DNA of 64,000 nt from Aquibaculum sediminis (GTDB taxonomy: Bacteria; Pseudomonadota; Alphaproteobacteria; Kiloniellales; DSM-21159): contig NZ_JBFCVK010000005.1 in NCBI RefSeq assembly GCF_040712085.1, positions 287,393-351,392 of the forward strand. Direction: 5' to 3'. The notes below the pieces were generated by a model. That model had not been told where the DNA came from and did no database searches. It worked only from the letters and a program-made list of their open reading frames with translations. Positions 1 through 9,595 of this stretch are shown here, one piece after another. Position 1 is the stretch's first letter, and each line of letters starts with the position of its first letter. The position numbers were made by a program, and so were the translations under genes.

Positions 1-667
1 CGCACCCGGCCAGGCCGGCGTTGCGCGCAGCGCGCTGCTCAGCTGGTCGCCGGTCATGGAGTTGCTCGGCCAGTTGCCCGTGGACGCGGTACAGGCACTC
101 TTCACCACGCTCGATCCGCTGACGGCCGTGCACAAGTTCCGGCGCTTCGCCCGACTCGACCCGAACAGTCCTGAGGCACAGGCCTTTGTTGCCCTGGAGG
201 ACTGGCTGAACGACGGCGTGGCGCTCACCGCCCCGGTCGCCCGGGAATGCCTGGGCGGCTGGTACGCCCGCAACGAGCCGGTGAAGGGACGCTGGCGTGT
301 CGCCGGGCAGCCGGTGGAACCGGCGGCGATCGAGGTATCCACACTCTGTGTCATTCCCAAGAGCGACCGCATCGTGCCCCCGGCCTCCGCCCGTGCCCTG
401 GCTGCTGCACTGCCGCACGCCAGCCTGCAGCAACCTGCGGCCGGGCACATCGGCATGATCGCCAGCGCCCGTGCGCGCAAGACCCTCTGGCCCGAACTGG
501 CCGAATGGCTGGCGCAAAAGGCCCGGACCGGAACCTTGAGGGGGCGTGGCGGGCGCAGTAAGGTGCAGCATAATGCTGCGTTGCGGCGAGAGGGGCCCGC
601 ACGCGGTGCCAGACTGCAAAGCGCGGCCGCGAAAGGCCGCAAGCGCAAAAGGAGCGATCCAACATGA
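1..667 (+). CDS. PhaC-related alpha/beta hydrolase, C-terminal part (truncated by window edge)
   Basis: The reading frame is open from base 2, so the gene starts before the window and the ATG at 56 is internal. About 220 residues are visible. They contain PKSDRIVP, which supplies the acid, and AGHIGMI, which supplies the histidine, of an alpha/beta-hydrolase triad; the nucleophile elbow lies upstream. The region LLSWSPVMELLGQ followed by LDPLTAVHKFRRFARLD resembles the polyhydroxyalkanoate synthase/PhaC-like family of alphaproteobacteria. Its stop overlaps the next ATG (ATGA), so it is translationally coupled to the thiolase, which fits a role in polyhydroxybutyrate metabolism. The last 45 or so residues are Lys/Arg-rich and low complexity. 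Whether it is a true synthase or a related hydrolase cannot be decided from this part. Confidence 0.7.
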   Translation, partial: APGQAGVARSALLSWSPVMELLGQLPVDAVQALFTTLDPLTAVHKFRRFARLDPNSPEAQAFVALEDWLNDGVALTAPVARECLGGWYARNEPVKGRWRVAGQPVEPAAIEVSTLCVIPKSDRIVPPASARALAAALPHASLQQPAAGHIGMIASARARKTLWPELAEWLAQKARTGTLRGRGGRSKVQHNAALRREGPARGARLQSAAAKGRKRKRSDPT

Positions 668-1839
668 CGAACGTGGTGATCGTCGGCGCCGCCCGGACTC
701 CGGTCGGTGCATTCAACGGCGGACTGTCCAGCCTGGCTGCTTCCTACCTCGGCGGCGTGGCCATCGAAGCCGCGCTGCAGCGTGCCAAGGTGGAGCCCGG
801 CGATGTGGACGAGGTGGTGCTCGGCCAGATCCTCACCGCCGGAACCGGCCAGAACCCGGCCCGCCAGGCGGCCATGCAGGCCCAGGTGCCGCAGGAAAAG
901 ACCGCCTATCAGATCAACCAGCTTTGCGGCTCCGGACTGCGCGCCGTGGCGCTCGGCTACCAGGCGATTGCCACCGGCGATGCCAACATCATCGTGGCCG
1001 GCGGCCAGGAATCCATGAGCCAGGCCCCGCACTGCGCCAACCTGCGCAACGGCCACAAGATGGGCGACGTGAAGTTCATCGACACCATGCTCAAGGACGG
1101 CCTCTGGGACGCTTTCCACGGCTATCACATGGGCAATACCGCAGAGAACGTGGCCCGCAAGTGGCAACTCACCCGCGATGAGCAGGACGCTTTTGCCGCC
1201 GCCTCCCAGCAGAAGACCGAGGCGGCGCAGAAGGCCGGCCGCTTCCAGGAGGAAATCGTTCCGGTCACCATCAAGACCCGCAAGGGCGAGACCGTGGTGA
1301 GCCATGATGAGCACCCGAAGCATGGAACCACGGCGGAAAGCCTGACCAAGCTGCGCCCGGCCTTCGACAAGGAAGGCACGGTGACGGCCGGCAATGCCAG
1401 CGGCATCAACGACGGCGCTGCCGCGGTCGTGCTGATGAGCGCCGAAGAGGCCCAGCGTCGCGGCCTCGCACCCATGGCGCGCATCGTCTCCTGGGCCACC
1501 TGCGGCGTCGATCCGGCGATCATGGGCACCGGGCCGATCCCGGCCAGCCGCAAGGCACTGGAGAAGGCCGGCTGGTCCGTGGAGGATCTCGACCTGATCG
1601 AGGCCAACGAGGCCTTCGCCGCCCAGGCGCTGGCGGTGAACAAGGACATGGGCTGGGACCCGGAGAAGGTGAACGTCAACGGCGGTGCCATCGCGCTCGG
1701 CCACCCCATCGGGGCCTCCGGCGCCCGCGTGCTCAACACCCTGCTGTTCGAGATGGCGCGGCGCGATGCCAAGAAGGGCCTCGCCACGCTTTGCATCGGC
1801 GGCGGCATGGGCATCGCCATGTGCCTGGCCCGCGACTGA
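664..1839 (+). CDS. phaA: Acetyl-CoA C-acetyltransferase (thiolase)
   Basis: This 391-residue protein condenses two acetyl-CoA to acetoacetyl-CoA, or cleaves it, in the cytoplasm. All thiolase landmarks are present: the nucleophilic Cys88 in QLCGSGLRAV, the HEAF-like segment as NEAFAAQAL, His347 in GGAIALGHPIGASG and Cys377 in TLCIGGGMG. Length is typical of the biosynthetic thiolase family. The start ATG overlaps the stop of the PhaC-related gene, and the start is preceded by AAGGAGCG. The position behind a PhaC-like gene suggests polyhydroxybutyrate synthesis, though an atoB-like degradative role is equally possible by sequence. Confidence 0.93.
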   Translation: MTNVVIVGAARTPVGAFNGGLSSLAASYLGGVAIEAALQRAKVEPGDVDEVVLGQILTAGTGQNPARQAAMQAQVPQEKTAYQINQLCGSGLRAVALGYQAIATGDANIIVAGGQESMSQAPHCANLRNGHKMGDVKFIDTMLKDGLWDAFHGYHMGNTAENVARKWQLTRDEQDAFAAASQQKTEAAQKAGRFQEEIVPVTIKTRKGETVVSHDEHPKHGTTAESLTKLRPAFDKEGTVTAGNASGINDGAAAVVLMSAEEAQRRGLAPMARIVSWATCGVDPAIMGTGPIPASRKALEKAGWSVEDLDLIEANEAFAAQALAVNKDMGWDPEKVNVNGGAIALGHPIGASGARVLNTLLFEMARRDAKKGLATLCIGGGMGIAMCLARD

Positions 1840-1870
1840 GTTGACAGGCGCGACCCCGCGCGGGTGATCG

Positions 1871-4800
1871 ATGCCGGCGGAACGGCTCCGCATATCCTCG
1901 ATCCCGAGCGGGGTCGCCTTCGTCGATACGCTGGCGCGGGGCCTGCTGTGGCGCTTTCCCGAGCCCGAGGCTCTGGCCGGCGTCACCCTGCTCCTACCGA
2001 CCCGGCGCGCCTGCCGCGCGCTCCGCGATGCCTTCCTGCGGGTGACGGACGGCGCGCCGCTGCTGTTGCCGCGGTTGCTGCCGCTGGGCGATCTGGACGC
2101 CGACGAGCTGCTGCTCTCCGCCGATGAGGGCCTCCCCGCCGACGACCTGACGCTGCCGCAGGCGGTCCCGCCCCTGCTGCGCCAGCTTCAACTGGCTCGC
2201 TTGATCGTTGCCTGGGGTCAGGCCGCCGGCCGGGCCGAAGCGCCCGATGAGGAGCGGGTGGCCCCGCTGGCGCAGGAATTGGCCCGCCTCATCGACCAGG
2301 TCGACACTGAAGGCCTGGACTTCACGCATCTGAAGGATCTGGTGCCCGAGCGCTATGCGGAGCACTGGGGCGAGACCCTTCGCTTCCTGGAGATCGTCGC
2401 CACCCATTGGCCCCAGGTGCAGGACGAACTCGGCTGCCTCGGCCCGGCCGAGCGGCGGCGGCGCCTGCACGAAGCCCAGGTGGCGGCCTGGATCAGCAAT
2501 CCGCCGGACAGGCCCATCATCGCCGCCGGCTCCACCGGTTCCATTCCCTCGACCGCGGCGCTCCTGGGCACCATCGCCGCACTGCCGCAGGGAGAAGTGG
2601 TTCTGCCCGGCCTGGATCGGGACAGCGATGCCGCAGCCTGGGCCTCCATTGCCGAGGATCCGGCGCATCCCCAGCACACCATGGCGCGCCTGCTCGCCCA
2701 ACTCGGCGTGGAGCGCGAAGCGGTCGGGGCGTGGCCGGGCCGCTCCAGTTTCGAAGACAGACCGCCCTTTGCACCGCTTCCTGCCGATCGGACCGCAAGA
2801 AACAGGCTACTGCACGCGGCCATGCTGCCCGCCGCCGCCACCCAACAATGGAGTGCCTTCAAGGACCCGCCGGAGGCGGTGCGCGCGGCCTTTGCCGGTG
2901 TCACGCGCCTCGAGGCGGAAACCCAGGGTGAGGAGGCCACGGCCATCGCGCTGCTGCTGCGCGAGGCCCTGGAGACGGCCGAGCGCACCGCCGCCCTGGT
3001 CACACCGGACCGGGCGCTGGCGCGGCGCGTGGCGGCCGAGCTGGCGCGCTGGGACATCGCCATCGACGACTCCGCCGGACGGCCCCTGACGGAGACCGAA
3101 GCCGGCAGTTTCCTGCGCCTGACCGCTGCCGCGGTCTGGGAAGGCTTCGCCCCGGTGCCGCTGCTTGCCTGCCTGAAGCATCCCTTAGCCGCCGGCGGCG
3201 CCGCGCTTGGGAACTTCCATGGCCAAGTGCGCGCGCTCGATCGCCTGGTGCTGCGCGGGCCGCGCCCGGCTCCTGGCATCGAAGGGCTGCGCGCCGCCCT
3301 GCTGCAGGCAGGTGACGTCGCCGCCTCCTTGACGCCACTGCTGGACAGCCTCGAGGTCCTGGCCGCCCCCTTCGTGAGAGCCCTGCGCGTGGGCCGGACT
3401 CTCACCGATGTGCTGGCCGCCCACATCGCCTTTGCCGAGGGCCTGGCAAGCAGCAGCGAGGCTGCGGGCGCCGAGCGTCTCTGGTCCGGCGAGGAAGGCG
3501 AGGCAGCGGCGGACTTCCTGCAGGAGTTTTCCGAGGCCGCCAAGGCCAGCGCAGGCATGGCCAGCCTGGATTACCCGGCACTGCTCGACACTCTACTGGC
3601 CCAGCGCGTGGTGCGCCCCCGCTTCGGCCGCCATCCGCGCCTGGCCATTCTGGGCCCCATCGAGGCGCGCCTGCAGCAACCGGACCTCGTCATTCTTGGC
3701 AGCCTCGTTGAGGGCACCTGGCCGGCGGAGAGCGATCCCGGTCCCTGGCTGTCGCGCCCCATGCGCGTCGACTTCGGCCTGCCGCCGCTGGAACGGCGTG
3801 TCGGGCTGGCGGCACACGACTTCATCCAGGCCCTTGGCGCCGAACAGGTGGTCCTCACCCGGGCTCGCAAGGTCGATGGGACGCCAACGGTGCCCTCGCG
3901 CTGGCTCTTGCGCCTGGAGGCTCTCTTCCAGGCGCTGGGCGTCCCCGACGCCATCCGTGACGACAGCGCCCGCTGGGCGGGCTGGGCCCAGGCCCTGGAC
4001 CGTGCGGAGCGACACGAGCCACAGGGCCGTCCGGCGCCACGACCACCCTTGACCGCGCGCCCGACCCGCTTGCCGGTCACCGGGGTGGAGGAGTGGATCC
4101 GCGACCCCTACTCGCTTTACGCAAGGCGCATACTCAAGCTGCGCAAACTGGACCCACTGGACGCGGACCCCAGTGCGGCCGATCGCGGCAGCATGATCCA
4201 CAGCGTGCTGGAAGGCTTTGTCGCCGCCTTCCCTGCAGACTTGCCGGCAGAAGCCGAGCCGCGCCTGCTGGAGCTGGCGCGGACGCATTTCGAGCCGCTG
4301 CGCGCCCGTCCCGGCCTCTACGCCTTCTGGTGGCCGCGCTTCCAGCGCATCGCCGCCTGGATCGTTCAGCAGGAGCGCCAGCGCCGGGCCACCAATCCGC
4401 GTCTGTTTGCGGAGGTCAGCGGACGCCTGGAGTTCGGCGGCTTCATCCTGACGGCCAAGGCCGACCGCATTGAGCAGCACCCCGTCGGCTCGCTCACCCT
4501 CGTCGACTACAAGACCGGTAGCCCGCCGAGCGGCAAGGAGGTGGTTGCCGGCTACGCACCGCAGCTGTCGCTTGAAGCCGCGATCGCCGCAAGTGGAGGC
4601 TTTCCCGGCATTCCGGCGACCCCGGTGGCGGAACTGCTTTACTGGAAGCTGACCGGCGGCACCCCGGCGGGCGAAGAACGCTCGGCCCTGGGCCAGTCAC
4701 GCACGTCGCCCTCGGAGGTGGCTGAGATCGCGCTCGAAGGCCTGCGCCGGCGGATCGAGGACTTCGCCGATCCGCAAACGCCCTACCCCGCACTGCCACG

Positions 4801-4888
4801 TCCCGGCCGGGCGCCGCGCTTCAACGACTATGCCCACCTCGCGCGCCACAAGGAATGGGCCAGTTCTGGCGGGGAGAATGAGGCATGA
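1871..4888 (+). CDS. addB: Double-strand break repair protein AddB
   Basis: AddB subunit (1005 residues) of the AddAB helicase-nuclease that resects double-strand breaks to load RecA at Chi-like sites. The N-terminal part shows the degenerate helicase core of alphaproteobacterial AddB (TRRACRALRDAF near residue 45, then AAGSTGSIPSTAALL around 217-231). The C-terminal third carries the RecB-like nuclease with the LTLVDYKTGSPPSGKE active-site motif near residue 880. The length is standard for the alphaproteobacterial type. The stop overlaps the addA start (ATGA at 4885), so the two subunits are coupled. The start at 1871 follows phaA by only 31 bases with GCGCGGGTGATCG upstream and no strong ribosome-binding site; the exact start is moderately certain. 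Confidence 0.93.
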   Translation: MPAERLRISSIPSGVAFVDTLARGLLWRFPEPEALAGVTLLLPTRRACRALRDAFLRVTDGAPLLLPRLLPLGDLDADELLLSADEGLPADDLTLPQAVPPLLRQLQLARLIVAWGQAAGRAEAPDEERVAPLAQELARLIDQVDTEGLDFTHLKDLVPERYAEHWGETLRFLEIVATHWPQVQDELGCLGPAERRRRLHEAQVAAWISNPPDRPIIAAGSTGSIPSTAALLGTIAALPQGEVVLPGLDRDSDAAAWASIAEDPAHPQHTMARLLAQLGVEREAVGAWPGRSSFEDRPPFAPLPADRTARNRLLHAAMLPAAATQQWSAFKDPPEAVRAAFAGVTRLEAETQGEEATAIALLLREALETAERTAALVTPDRALARRVAAELARWDIAIDDSAGRPLTETEAGSFLRLTAAAVWEGFAPVPLLACLKHPLAAGGAALGNFHGQVRALDRLVLRGPRPAPGIEGLRAALLQAGDVAASLTPLLDSLEVLAAPFVRALRVGRTLTDVLAAHIAFAEGLASSSEAAGAERLWSGEEGEAAADFLQEFSEAAKASAGMASLDYPALLDTLLAQRVVRPRFGRHPRLAILGPIEARLQQPDLVILGSLVEGTWPAESDPGPWLSRPMRVDFGLPPLERRVGLAAHDFIQALGAEQVVLTRARKVDGTPTVPSRWLLRLEALFQALGVPDAIRDDSARWAGWAQALDRAERHEPQGRPAPRPPLTARPTRLPVTGVEEWIRDPYSLYARRILKLRKLDPLDADPSAADRGSMIHSVLEGFVAAFPADLPAEAEPRLLELARTHFEPLRARPGLYAFWWPRFQRIAAWIVQQERQRRATNPRLFAEVSGRLEFGGFILTAKADRIEQHPVGSLTLVDYKTGSPPSGKEVVAGYAPQLSLEAAIAASGGFPGIPATPVAELLYWKLTGGTPAGEERSALGQSRTSPSEVAEIALEGLRRRIEDFADPQTPYPALPRPGRAPRFNDYAHLARHKEWASSGGENEA

Positions 4889-7800
4889 GCCAGGCGAAAG
4901 GATCGGCCGCAACCCCGGAAGACCTGCGCCTGGAAAAGCGCGCGCGCGCCACGGCGCTGCAGTTACGCGCTGCCGACCCGGAAGCCTCGGTCTGGGTCAA
5001 CGCCTCGGCGGGGACCGGCAAGACCAAGGTGCTGACCGACCGGGTGCTGACCCTGCTGCTGCGCGGCACGCCGCCGGAGCGACTGCTTTGCCTGACCTTC
5101 ACCAAGGCGGCGGCGGCGGAGATGCGCAACCGCCTGGCAAAGGTGCTGCAGCATTGGGCGACCTCCGATGAGGAGGTGCTGACGGACAGGCTCTTTCAGC
5201 TGCTCGGTCGGCCTGCGGAGCCGGAGGAAAGCCTGCGTGCCCGCCAACTCCTGGCGCGGGTGCTCGATTCCCCCGGCGGCATGAAGATCCAGACGATCCA
5301 CGGCTTCTGCCAGTCGGTCCTGAGCCGCTTTCCCCTGGAAGCCGGCGTGGCACCGCACTTTCGTCTGATCGAGGAGCAGGGCGCGGGCGAGCGTCTCGCC
5401 GCTGCCCGCGACCGCGTGCTGGCCGACGCCGGCCGCAATCCGGCTCTCGCCGAGGCCCTCGCGCGCATCACGCCCCTGGTGGGGGAAGGCGACTTCGCGA
5501 GCCTGCTGCAGGCGCTCGTCGGCGAACGTGGCCGGTTGCACGAACTGCTCGCCCACTTCAAGGGGCCGGAAGCCCTCTCCGATGCCGTTGCCCGGCAGCT
5601 CGGCGTGCCCGCTGATGCGACTCCGGAAGCTTGTCTGGCGAGCGCCTGCGCGGAAGCCTCTTTCGAGGGAGCCGCACTGCGTCGGGCGGTCGTCGTCATG
5701 GAGACCGGCACGACGCAGGACTGGAAACGTGCAGCCCTGCTGCGGCCGTGGCTTGCGGCCGGAGACACCGATCGCCAAGAGCTCTGGGAGAGCTATCTCT
5801 CCGTGTTCTTCAAGTCCGATGGGGAAAAGCGCGATGCCTATCTGACCAAGAAACTCTGCACCGCCCACCCCGACGCCGAAGAAGCGTTGCAGAACGAAGC
5901 CCTGCGTCTTGAAAGAGTACGGGAAACTCACCGCGCCCTCACGCTGGCCTGCGGCACGCGGGCGCTGCTGCGGCTGGGCGCAGCGGTTCTGAAGGACTAT
6001 GAGCGCGGCAAGCGGGAACATGCCCTGCTCGACTATGACGACCTGATCTTGTGCACCCGTGATCTGCTGCGCCGCGCCCAGATCACCCCCTGGGTGCTCT
6101 ACAAGCTGGATGGTGGCCTCGATCACCTGCTGATCGACGAGGCCCAGGACACCAACCCAGAGCAGTGGGAGGTGGTCAAGCTCCTGACCGAGGAGTTCTT
6201 CGCCGGCGAAGGCGCAGCGGAAGCACGTCTCGCCGGGCCGGCGCGCTCTCTTTTCGCCGTGGGCGATGCCAAGCAGTCGATCTACCGCTTCCAGCGCGCC
6301 GATCCGGAGCAGTTCACCCACATGCAAGGCTACTTCGCCGGCCGGGCGCGGGAGGCCGAGCGGCGCTGGGACCCGGTGGACCTGATCCACTCCTTCCGCT
6401 CGAATGCCGCGGTGCTGCGCCTCGTCGACCAGGTATTCCAGGACGATGAGGCCCAGCGCGGCCTGCACTTCCGCCAGCCCTGGCTGGCGCATGATCCCGT
6501 GCGTGTCGGTCAGGGCGGCCGGGTCGAACTTTGGCCCGCACCGAGCCCGGAAAAGGAGGAGGAAGAGGATCCCTGGGTGGCGGTTCCAGGGCGTCGCAGC
6601 CAAGCCGCACCGCTCACCCGTCTGGCGCGCCTGATCGCCACGCGCATCTCTGCCTGGATCAACAGCCCTCACGCCCAGACTGGCGACGAGGCCTGGCTCG
6701 ACTCCCGTGATCGCCCCTTACGCGCCGGCGACATTCTGGTGCTGGTGCGGCGCCGCAACGCCTTCGTCGAGGAGCTGATTCGCGAACTCAAGCAGCGCAA
6801 CGTGCCGGTCGCCGGCAGCGATCGCATGACTCTGATGGAGCAGCTGGCGGTCATGGATCTGGTGGCGCTGGGCCGTTCCCTGCTGTTACCGGAGGACGAC
6901 CTCACCCTCGCCACTGCGTTGAAGGGGCCGCTCATCGGCTTCAGCGAGGAACAACTCTTCGACCTGGCCTGGAATCGCCCCGGCAGTCTCTGGGCGGCGC
7001 TGCAGGCGCGCGCTGCCGATGACGAAGCCTGCCATCAGGCACTCGATTTCCTGAAGCGCTTGAGCAGCCAGGCGCGCACCCGGCCACCCTTCGAACTCTA
7101 CGCCGAGCTGCTGGCGCAGGGCGGGCGCACCCAGCTGCTGCGCCGCCTCGGCCCCGACGCGGCTGACCCCATCGAAGAGTTCCTGAACCTCGCCCGTGCC
7201 TATGAGCGCGATTCCACGGTCTCCCTCGAGGGCTTCCTCCATTGGCTGGAAAGCAGCCCGCGCCAGATCAAGCGCGACATGGAGGCCGGTGGCGAGGAAG
7301 TGCGGATCATGACGGTGCATGGCGCCAAGGGACTCCAGGCGCCGGTGGTATTCCTGCCCGATACCCTGCAACTACCCAACGACCGCACCCGCCTGCTCTG
7401 GTTGGTGCCGCAGCAAGACGAACCCGCGCCCCTGCCGCTCTGGACACCGCGGCAGGAACTGGAGGTGCGTGCCGCAGCGACAGCTCGCCGGGCCGAGCGC
7501 GAGGCGATGGCCGAGGAGCAGCATCGCCTGCTCTACGTGGCCCTGACCCGCGCGGAAGACCGTCTCTATATCTGTGGCTGGCACACCAGCAAGCGTGCCC
7601 CGCAGGGCAACTGGTATGAGTTGGTCCAGCAGGCCTTTGCCAGCGGACTGGCGCAGCAGGTGGAGTTCGATTTCACGGAAGAACTGCCCGAGGGCGAAGG
7701 CTGGAGTGGCGAAGGCTGGCGCATCGAGGCAGCACAGACCACCAGTCCGGACACGCTGGGCGAGACGGCGAATGCCGCCCGAACGCCCCCCTTGCCGGCC

Positions 7801-8418
7801 TGGGTCCAACAGCAGCCCATGCCTGAACAGGCGCCAACGCGACCCCTCGCTCCTTCGCGCCCCGCCCAAAACGATCCGGCGCCCCGCTCGCCGCTGCAAG
7901 GTTCGCAGGACGGCACCTTCCGCCGCGGCATCCTGATCCACCGGCTGCTGCAAAGCCTGCCCGATCTGCCTGCCGGGCAGCGGGCAGCGGTCGGACGGCG
8001 CTGGTTGGCCCAGCCACAGCACGGCCTGGCGGACGATACGGCGGAGTCGTTGTTGGCCGAAGTCCTGGCCGTGCTGGATACACCGGATTTCGCGCCGCTG
8101 TTCGGCCCCGGTAGCCGCGCCGAAGTACCGATCGCCGGGCTGGTGCAGACACCCGAGGGCCCTCTCGCCCTTTCGGGGCAGTTGGATCGGCTCTACGTGG
8201 ATAGCGAGCAGGTGCTGGTGGTCGATTTCAAGACCAACCGCCCGCCGCCACAGACCGCCGCCCAGGTGGCACCAGCCTACCTGCGGCAGATGGCCGCCTA
8301 CCGCGCCCTGCTGCGCGATATCTACCCCGGCCGGCAGCTGCATTGCGCCCTGCTCTGGACCGACGGGCCCCGGCTCATGCCTTTGGACTCGGCTATACTG
8401 GATACAATTCTGGCGTGA
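4885..8418 (+). CDS. addA: Double-strand break repair helicase AddA
   Basis: AddA subunit (1177 residues), a UvrD-family SF1A helicase fused to a C-terminal RecB-type nuclease. Walker A is NASAGTGKTKVLTDRV (about 39-54), Walker B is LLIDEAQDTNPEQWEVV, motif III is GDAKQSIYRFQRADPEQF, motif V is MTVHGAKGLQAPVVF and motif VI is LLYVALTRAEDRLYICGW. The nuclease motif VLVVDFKTNRPPP sits near residue 1115. With AddB it forms the double-strand break resection complex. Overlaps addB by four bases. The downstream order addA-trxA is common in alphaproteobacteria. Confidence 0.95.
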   Translation: MSQAKGSAATPEDLRLEKRARATALQLRAADPEASVWVNASAGTGKTKVLTDRVLTLLLRGTPPERLLCLTFTKAAAAEMRNRLAKVLQHWATSDEEVLTDRLFQLLGRPAEPEESLRARQLLARVLDSPGGMKIQTIHGFCQSVLSRFPLEAGVAPHFRLIEEQGAGERLAAARDRVLADAGRNPALAEALARITPLVGEGDFASLLQALVGERGRLHELLAHFKGPEALSDAVARQLGVPADATPEACLASACAEASFEGAALRRAVVVMETGTTQDWKRAALLRPWLAAGDTDRQELWESYLSVFFKSDGEKRDAYLTKKLCTAHPDAEEALQNEALRLERVRETHRALTLACGTRALLRLGAAVLKDYERGKREHALLDYDDLILCTRDLLRRAQITPWVLYKLDGGLDHLLIDEAQDTNPEQWEVVKLLTEEFFAGEGAAEARLAGPARSLFAVGDAKQSIYRFQRADPEQFTHMQGYFAGRAREAERRWDPVDLIHSFRSNAAVLRLVDQVFQDDEAQRGLHFRQPWLAHDPVRVGQGGRVELWPAPSPEKEEEEDPWVAVPGRRSQAAPLTRLARLIATRISAWINSPHAQTGDEAWLDSRDRPLRAGDILVLVRRRNAFVEELIRELKQRNVPVAGSDRMTLMEQLAVMDLVALGRSLLLPEDDLTLATALKGPLIGFSEEQLFDLAWNRPGSLWAALQARAADDEACHQALDFLKRLSSQARTRPPFELYAELLAQGGRTQLLRRLGPDAADPIEEFLNLARAYERDSTVSLEGFLHWLESSPRQIKRDMEAGGEEVRIMTVHGAKGLQAPVVFLPDTLQLPNDRTRLLWLVPQQDEPAPLPLWTPRQELEVRAAATARRAEREAMAEEQHRLLYVALTRAEDRLYICGWHTSKRAPQGNWYELVQQAFASGLAQQVEFDFTEELPEGEGWSGEGWRIEAAQTTSPDTLGETANAARTPPLPAWVQQQPMPEQAPTRPLAPSRPAQNDPAPRSPLQGSQDGTFRRGILIHRLLQSLPDLPAGQRAAVGRRWLAQPQHGLADDTAESLLAEVLAVLDTPDFAPLFGPGSRAEVPIAGLVQTPEGPLALSGQLDRLYVDSEQVLVVDFKTNRPPPQTAAQVAPAYLRQMAAYRALLRDIYPGRQLHCALLWTDGPRLMPLDSAILDTILA

Positions 8419-8500
8419 ATAGCGGTGCCTTGACGCTCCCGGCGGGCTTCCCAATACTCTGCCCAACCAAATGACGGCCCCCAACAGGCAAGAGGAAGCC

Positions 8501-8827
8501 ATGAGCACCTCCAAAGTGACCGACGCGAGTTTCGACACCGACGTCCTGAAGTCCGGAAAACCCGTGGTGGTGGATTTCTGGGCCGAGTGGTGCGGCCCCT
8601 GCAAGATGATCTCTCCGGCCTTGGAAGAGATTTCCCAGGCCCTGGGAGAAAAGGTGGAGATCGCCAAGCTCAACATCGACGAGAACCCCATGACGCCCTC
8701 CAAGTATGGCGTCCGCGGCATCCCGACTCTGATGATCTTCCGCGACGGCCAGGTAGCCTCGACGAAGATCGGTGCCCTGCCGAAAAACCAGCTTCAGGCC
8801 TGGATCGAAGAGAATATAGAAGCCTGA
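8501..8827 (+). CDS. trxA: Thioredoxin 1
   Basis: A 108-residue cytoplasmic disulfide reductase with the WCGPC redox motif (Cys31 and Cys34) after the VVDFWAEW strand, and the cis-Pro segment GVRGIPTLMIF. The ATG at 8501 is preferred over an in-frame ATG at 8471 because AGAGGAAG lies directly upstream at correct spacing and the shorter product has the normal thioredoxin N-terminus. It follows addA by 82 bases and is probably co-transcribed or has its own promoter in that gap. Confidence 0.96.
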   Translation: MSTSKVTDASFDTDVLKSGKPVVVDFWAEWCGPCKMISPALEEISQALGEKVEIAKLNIDENPMTPSKYGVRGIPTLMIFRDGQVASTKIGALPKNQLQAWIEENIEA

Positions 8828-8839
8828 ATTCCTCTGTGG

Positions 8840-8871
8840 GCGGGCCCGCGGCCTTGACGCAGCGGGCCCGC
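8840..8871 (+). terminator. GC-rich hairpin after trxA, possible terminator
   Basis: GCGGGCCCGC occurs at 8840-8849 and again at 8862-8871; because the word is its own reverse complement the two copies form a 10-bp stem with a 12-base loop. No T-run follows, only TTGCG, so it is either a weak or Rho-assisted terminator or an mRNA 3' end stabiliser. Confidence 0.45.
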
Positions 8872-8955
8872 TTGCGTAGAAGCACCCGACCGCGACCGGA
8901 GGCCTCTGCGGCATCCGGCGTTTCTTTATGACATGCAGCAAGTGGAATCGGAATC

Positions 8956-9249
8956 ATGGCACGACGTTGCGCCTTCACCGGCAAGGGCGTGCAGTCCGGC
9001 AACAACGTGAGCCACGCGAACAATAAGTCGCGGCGTCGCTTTCTGCCGAATTTGCAGCAAACCTCCCTGTACAGCGATGCGCTCAAGCGCATGGTGCGCC
9101 TGCGCCTGACGACCTCGGCGATTCGTACCATTGAGCACAAGGGTGGCCTCGACGCCTTCCTGCTCAACACGAACAACAGCCGCCTGAGCCCGGAGGCGCA
9201 GCGCCTCAAGCGCCAGGTGTCCCACGCCGGGGCGACCGCCCAAGCCTGA
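8956..9249 (+). CDS. rpmB: 50S ribosomal protein L28
   Basis: A 97-residue basic ribosomal protein beginning MARRCAFTGKGVQSGNNVSHANNKSRRR-type L28 sequence, with the conserved RRFLPNLQQ and LRLTTSAIRTIEHKGGLDAFL segments. It belongs to the large subunit and is needed for assembly and 30S/50S association. The length is typical for alphaproteobacteria, which carry a C-terminal extension compared with E. coli L28. A strong terminator follows at 9324-9356. Confidence 0.97.
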   Translation: MARRCAFTGKGVQSGNNVSHANNKSRRRFLPNLQQTSLYSDALKRMVRLRLTTSAIRTIEHKGGLDAFLLNTNNSRLSPEAQRLKRQVSHAGATAQA

Positions 9250-9323
9250 CACGTCTGGGCGCGGGCAAGCGTCCAGACGACTCCCTGCCGCCACGGCGGG
9301 GTAGTGCAGAACCAAGTCGCTGG

Positions 9324-9356
9324 CCCGTGAGTTGCATAAGCAGCTCGCGGGTTTTT
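9324..9356 (+). terminator. Rho-independent terminator downstream of rpmB
   Basis: CCCGTGAG (9324-9331) pairs with CTCGCGGG (9344-9351) with one G-T wobble, and TTTTT follows at 9352-9356. The rest of the 279-base interval between rpmB and the leader ORF at 9529 holds no gene that I can support. Confidence 0.75.
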
Positions 9357-9528
9357 GCATTGCAGGGTTGCTTTGCCGACAGCTGCCATTGCGTTTATTG
9401 TACAAACGGAAAAAACATATTGGCGCAGTGCCAAGGCAGACCGTACTCTCAATACTAGATGATCCAGCGTCAGTTACGTCTGAAATGGTGCGGTCAAGAG
9501 CGCCCCGCGACAGTCAGGAGAGAGACAA

Positions 9529-9591
9529 ATGAGTGACGCCTGCAAACCTATGCCAGCGTCCAGCGGTCTCGAAGCCGTTCGGAGGATTTGA
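9529..9591 (+). CDS. Candidate 20-codon leader ORF upstream of the EAL response regulator
   Basis: ATG at 9529 is preceded by CAGGAG (9515-9520) at good spacing and opens a frame of 20 codons ending TGA at 9589-9591. Its last codons (CGG AGG ATT) contain the GGAGGA that would serve as ribosome-binding site for the GTG at 9596. The arrangement looks like translational coupling or a leader peptide. It is supported only by signals, with no homology evidence, and could be chance. Confidence 0.35.
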   Translation: MSDACKPMPASSGLEAVRRI

Positions 9592-9595
9592 CTCC

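Noticed and set aside
9250..9528. Possible small gene between rpmB and the EAL regulator
   Set aside because: Only a terminator and a leader ORF are visible; a plus-strand frame at 9332-9532 passes through the terminator.
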